A DNA stretch of 25,876 bases, taken from positions 1 to 25,876 of the IMG/VR virus record IMGVR_UViG_3300009091_000054. One strand, written 5' to 3'. Below the pieces are notes generated by a model, which saw only the letters and a list, made by a program, of their open reading frames with translations, was not told the origin of the DNA and did not search any database. Below are positions 22,780 to 25,876 of the stretch, in pieces. Numbering within the stretch: the first letter of the stretch is position 1; each line of letters begins with the position of its first letter. A program made the translations under genes and the position numbers. This DNA is from a virus.

Positions 22780-24027
22780 TTAAAAAGGTAAAATGTCTAA
22801 TCTTTGTTTCTGTGCTAATCTGTACTCGTAGATACTATCATATCCACAGTATGTTAAGAGTTTTTTCTTGCCTCCAGGTCTTCGTAATAAATCAAAGATC
22901 TTATTTAAGGCATTTGCATTAGAACTGTCTGTTGATGTTAAATATGAAGCAATCTCACTGGCATAATCTACAATACCAAATTGGACATAGACTTGAAACT
23001 TTAAACTGGTTATTCCAGGTCTATTATCAAATACATGAGTAGCAATCATAGTGTCCCACACCCAAGGAGATATTTCTATCTTTAATCTTGTTTGAGACCA
23101 AGCGTGTTCATACTTCATATTTTGAGCAATCTTTCCTACATTAGGATCCGTCAATAAACGTATAAGAGGTTTCAATTCTTTCCTTGATTCGGGCATCATA
23201 AAAACATAACACCTGTCTGCTTCATATGCAACTGACGTACAGACAATTCTGTGTCCTGGAGCATGAGATTTGATTCCTGTTGTTTCATAATCAAAAGCAA
23301 TCTCACCTTTCTTTATTGTGTCAAGCACACGTAAATCATTTACAATTTCTATTTGTGGTTCTTTATGTAAAGAAAAAGGAACATCTTTTCTTGAGTAATT
23401 AACAATCTGTTCTAAGTCTTGGCACCAAATTGTATATTCCACACCGTAGGTACCTTGGTGTCCCGTAGAAGCGGATCTTTCAACATAACTTGGATGAAAT
23501 GTAGGACACAACCAAGTCTTAAAATCTTGATCTGGTATAGCCCATCCTCTCCATTTTGTAATGCCTCCCAAATCCTTTTTCCAGCGATGCCCGATAAGGC
23601 TAAAGACAGCCTGATTTCCAAATAAGGCAATTACCCTTGGCTTGTGCTCCTCTATTACTTTTAAAACTGATCTACGGCAGCATTCAGCCTCATAGTTAGT
23701 AGGAGCCCTGTTATATCCATCCTTGTCCACAGGGCGGCAATTAACAGTATTGATATTAAGACAATCTTCAAATAAATCAATGCCAAGTTTTTTATATACC
23801 TTCTGAAGTAATTGTCCTGTCCTACCTTGCCATGGTTTGCCTGTTTTGTCTTCTATCTCCCCTGGAGCCTCACCAATATTAAGTATCTTCTTTTTAAAGT
23901 TACCATAAGGTTTCATTTTTGGGGAACGACAGTCTTTATATAAGCCACAAGATGCACAAGAGTAAGTCTTTCCATCCGGTCGAGACTTAGACTCGACTTC
24001 TTTCTTTGAGAAAAATCCTTCTGTCAT
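22780..24027 (-). CDS. Uracil-DNA glycosylase (family 4 type) fused to 3'-5' exonuclease
   Basis: A 415-residue two-domain protein. Residues about 20-205 are a family 4-type Fe-S uracil-DNA glycosylase: Cys24-x2-Cys27, motif 1 GEAPGEIEDKTGKPWQGRTG (52-71), NTVNCRP with Cys97, a further Cys at 116/117, and HPSYV at 178-182. Residues about 225-415 are a DnaQ-like proofreading exonuclease with exo I FDYETTG (Asp246, Glu248), exo II QNMKYEHAW (Glu307 at the usual Asp position), WDTMIATHV (Asp325) and YCGYDS (Asp397). SPO1-like phages carry UDG, exo and pol on one chain; here the polymerase is a separate gene. The gene end overlaps the clamp stop by one base. Confidence 0.88.
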   Translation of the reverse strand: MTEGFFSKKEVESKSRPDGKTYSCASCGLYKDCRSPKMKPYGNFKKKILNIGEAPGEIEDKTGKPWQGRTGQLLQKVYKKLGIDLFEDCLNINTVNCRPVDKDGYNRAPTNYEAECCRRSVLKVIEEHKPRVIALFGNQAVFSLIGHRWKKDLGGITKWRGWAIPDQDFKTWLCPTFHPSYVERSASTGHQGTYGVEYTIWCQDLEQIVNYSRKDVPFSLHKEPQIEIVNDLRVLDTIKKGEIAFDYETTGIKSHAPGHRIVCTSVAYEADRCYVFMMPESRKELKPLIRLLTDPNVGKIAQNMKYEHAWSQTRLKIEISPWVWDTMIATHVFDNRPGITSLKFQVYVQFGIVDYASEIASYLTSTDSSNANALNKIFDLLRRPGGKKKLLTYCGYDSIYEYRLAQKQRLDILPF

Positions 24028-25055
24028 TATTCTTTATTCTGGTCCAACATAGATATATAAAGCCATCCTTCTCCTTCAAACTTTATCTTCGATTTAGAAA
24101 TCTCGCAAGATTGAGTCTCTGCTAATATCCCTCTTAATAAATATGGTGTTATTCGAAAAGATATAGGATCACCTTCATATTTGATGTTTGTTTCTTCCTC
24201 AAACCATCCTGAGTCCGCTTCTGCAGAAATTGTAAGTTTTCTATCTTGTATGTTGATATGAACAATCTCATCCAGTAGGTGTTCCCTTTTAGCAAACACA
24301 CCAGCTCTATCTAATACATCTTGTGCAGAATGTGGTAATATAACTCTTGTTCCTGTCATCCTTAAGAAATGAGATGTACTTGGATATATATCTTCAAACA
24401 ATCTACAAGATATGATTGTATGTGCTGGATTTTGAAAATGTATCCATCCTTTCCCTTCCGCAATTTTGGTAGGTTCTATTCTTAACATCTCCAATACAGA
24501 TGTAGCAGGTATAAGAAATGTCTTTACTGGCATAGATACTCTTAAATCACAACGAGTGATTCTTCTATCATCTGAGGCTTCTATAAGACCATTCTGATCT
24601 ACGTGTACACACATTAATATAGCTTTTGCTAATTCTTTACCACAGGATGATACAGCAAAAGATATAAGTCTGAGAAAGTTATCTGGTATATCCTTCCACT
24701 TACCTCTTTCAACAACTTCCTCATCCAGTGGAAGTTTTATCTCTTCTTGTAAGGTAAATCCTGCACGAGCTTTTCCAGATGTAAGTAAGATTTCATTCTT
24801 CTTAATTTCTACATCTATTATTTCCTTTTTTACCTTGCCTAAGAAAGCATACAATATGTCTGCCTTAGTAGCACCCATTATATCTAATCCTTTTATTGGA
24901 TGCGATATACTTATCTCATCATTGTACGTAACAACCTTTCCACCAACAAAGGCAAAAGAAGTTGATTGTTCAATTAATTCTTTATTGGCAAGACCTGGCT
25001 TGACAATTTCGAGAGCTTCCTGTAATTCTTTTTTACCTATTTGCATGATATTCAT
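24027..25055 (-). CDS. DNA sliding clamp (DnaN-like)
   Basis: A 342-residue protein with beta-clamp features: an opening KKELQEALEIVKPGLANKEL, then SFAFVGGKVVTYNDEISISH, and a mid-protein NGLIEASDDRRITRCDLRVS that matches the DnaN ATDG-x-R-like element. PATSVLEMLRI and repeated beta-alpha-beta units follow. Clamp function (tethering the polymerase) fits the adjacent UDG-exo, polymerase and clamp-loader genes. Two near-start ATGs exist at 25055 and 25046; the first overlaps the upstream stop by 23 bases and either is possible. It lacks the full bacterial DnaN length (about 366) by about 24 residues. Confidence 0.82.
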   Translation of the reverse strand: MNIMQIGKKELQEALEIVKPGLANKELIEQSTSFAFVGGKVVTYNDEISISHPIKGLDIMGATKADILYAFLGKVKKEIIDVEIKKNEILLTSGKARAGFTLQEEIKLPLDEEVVERGKWKDIPDNFLRLISFAVSSCGKELAKAILMCVHVDQNGLIEASDDRRITRCDLRVSMPVKTFLIPATSVLEMLRIEPTKIAEGKGWIHFQNPAHTIISCRLFEDIYPSTSHFLRMTGTRVILPHSAQDVLDRAGVFAKREHLLDEIVHINIQDRKLTISAEADSGWFEEETNIKYEGDPISFRITPYLLRGILAETQSCEISKSKIKFEGEGWLYISMLDQNKE

Positions 25056-25755
25056 TATTTATGGTCCAATAGTGCATCTGAGTTAGAAGGGCATCTCTTA
25101 ATTTAGACATCTTTTGAAAATGCCCACCAGTTTGTGCTTCTGGAAGAGTAGCTATTCTATCTATTTTTGAGTGATCCTTAGACCTGTAGGTTAGGTACCA
25201 ACCACAAGGACCCTTCAGCTTTTCAAGTCCACCGTCTGATATAGATGTATATGCTCCCAGCCAGAATTTTCCTGTCTTTGTCATAATAAGAAACTGACTG
25301 TCCAAGGCATACCATTTATTCCAAATAGCTCTAATCCAAATGTTCTGGTGAAAGTTTTCTAATTCCTTCAAGAATTCTTTTGTAAGATTCCACCTGGGAT
25401 GGTTACTCAGATGTTTTGTACTTTCAATAACACAAGGTTTGCAGACATACCATTTAGCCGGTCTTTCTAATTGGCATATCTCCAGCCACCATCCTTTATC
25501 TCCTTTTAATAACGTTCTGGGAGGGATCTCACTCCACTTTTCATACTCTTTTTCTTTTTGTCTCCTAAGCAAATCTTCGCTTCGAATTAATTTTGCCTTG
25601 TACCCTGCTTCTCGTAATGCTGGTATCATATAATTTGTAACATCAGCAACGAGTTTGTCTACACCAGCTTGCATACCTTGTTTGGTACGTTTTACCAATG
25701 CCTCTGGAAAAATACCTTGTTTAGGTTTTTCGTTTGAGAACTTCTTTCTTTCCAT
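25033..25755 (-). CDS. Hypothetical protein beginning MERKKF
   Basis: A 240-residue protein not recognised. The N-terminal third is basic and helical (ERKKFSNEKPKQGIFPEALV). The rest is rich in Trp and beta structure (GDKGWWLEICQLERPAKWYV, then WIRAIWNKWYALDSQFLIMT) with a CKPC motif near 105. There is no signal or membrane segment. It overlaps the sliding clamp gene by 23 bases. Position first in the replication group suggests an early or regulatory role. The MERK start resembles MERT starts of other early genes. Confidence 0.7.
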   Translation of the reverse strand: MERKKFSNEKPKQGIFPEALVKRTKQGMQAGVDKLVADVTNYMIPALREAGYKAKLIRSEDLLRRQKEKEYEKWSEIPPRTLLKGDKGWWLEICQLERPAKWYVCKPCVIESTKHLSNHPRWNLTKEFLKELENFHQNIWIRAIWNKWYALDSQFLIMTKTGKFWLGAYTSISDGGLEKLKGPCGWYLTYRSKDHSKIDRIATLPEAQTGGHFQKMSKLRDALLTQMHYWTINNEYHANR

Positions 25756-25876
25756 AATCTTGATTTTTTAGATAAATCACGTGTTCTAAATTTCCTCTAT
25801 AAAAGAAGGATTGGAGACGTCCTTTTAGTTTAGAAACATCTTCCTTAGAAACCCCCTTCCAAAATATGTCCTCTTC
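25721..25876 (-). CDS. Partial CDS at window edge (C-terminal end)
   Basis: The minus strand is open from the window edge (25876) to a TAA at 25721, giving 51 C-terminal residues (EEDIFWKGVSKEDVSKLKG, then RLQSFFYRGNLEHVIYLKNQ and a basic end). The other two minus-strand frames close within about 50 bases. It overlaps the following gene by 35 bases, like other overlaps here (22-35). The remainder lies outside the window, and function is unknown. Confidence 0.5.
   Translation of the reverse strand, partial: EEDIFWKGVSKEDVSKLKGRLQSFFYRGNLEHVIYLKNQDYGKKEVLKRKT

Overview
This window is a piece of a large double-stranded DNA phage genome. The host is probably a member of the Bacteroidota. That host call is an inference from AT-rich DNA, starts preceded by A/T-rich sequence with little Shine-Dalgarno signal, a signal peptide ending in Tyr-Gly-Gln, and a family of structural-protein N-termini that I associate with phages of that phylum. 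Every gene is packed tightly, mostly with 1-35 base overlaps. There is no tRNA, insertion sequence, integrase or CRISPR array.

Left arm, plus strand (1-8980): a late, host-contact region. It opens inside a giant tail-fibre gene with about 660 collagen-like residues in 40-residue super-repeats, then a beta-rich shaft and a C-terminal S74 self-cleaving chaperone. Two small structural-type genes and one conserved small gene follow. Next come two large enzymes that look like a glycan or surface-modification pair: a beta-propeller (GH130-like) fused to an FkbM methyltransferase, and a TPR-methyltransferase. A membrane-anchored protein closes the arm.

Right arm, minus strand (8955-25876): an early replication and recombination region, transcribed toward the left arm and meeting it in a 26-base tail-to-tail overlap. 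Read in the direction of transcription (right to left) it holds a sliding clamp, a uracil-DNA glycosylase/3'-5' exonuclease fusion, a family A polymerase without its own exonuclease, a clamp-loader ATPase, a UvsY-like candidate, a gp32-like single-strand binding protein, a ribbon-helix-helix protein and a UvsX/RecA recombinase. A Band7-like membrane protein, a candidate structured RNA, a RuvC-like resolvase, an envelope-protein cluster and an Mre11/Rad50 (SbcCD, gp47/gp46) system follow. Together these form a nearly complete T4/SPO1-style recombination-dependent replication core. Helicase and primase are not in the window.

The most unusual points are: a Rad50/SbcC ATPase split exactly at its zinc hook into two genes with the nuclease between them; replicative polymerase activities divided as UDG+exo and pol; a predicted phage-encoded outer-membrane beta-barrel inside the early operon; the propeller-FkbM fusion beside the fibre; and a 72-base folded element with a U-tract upstream of the RuvC gene.
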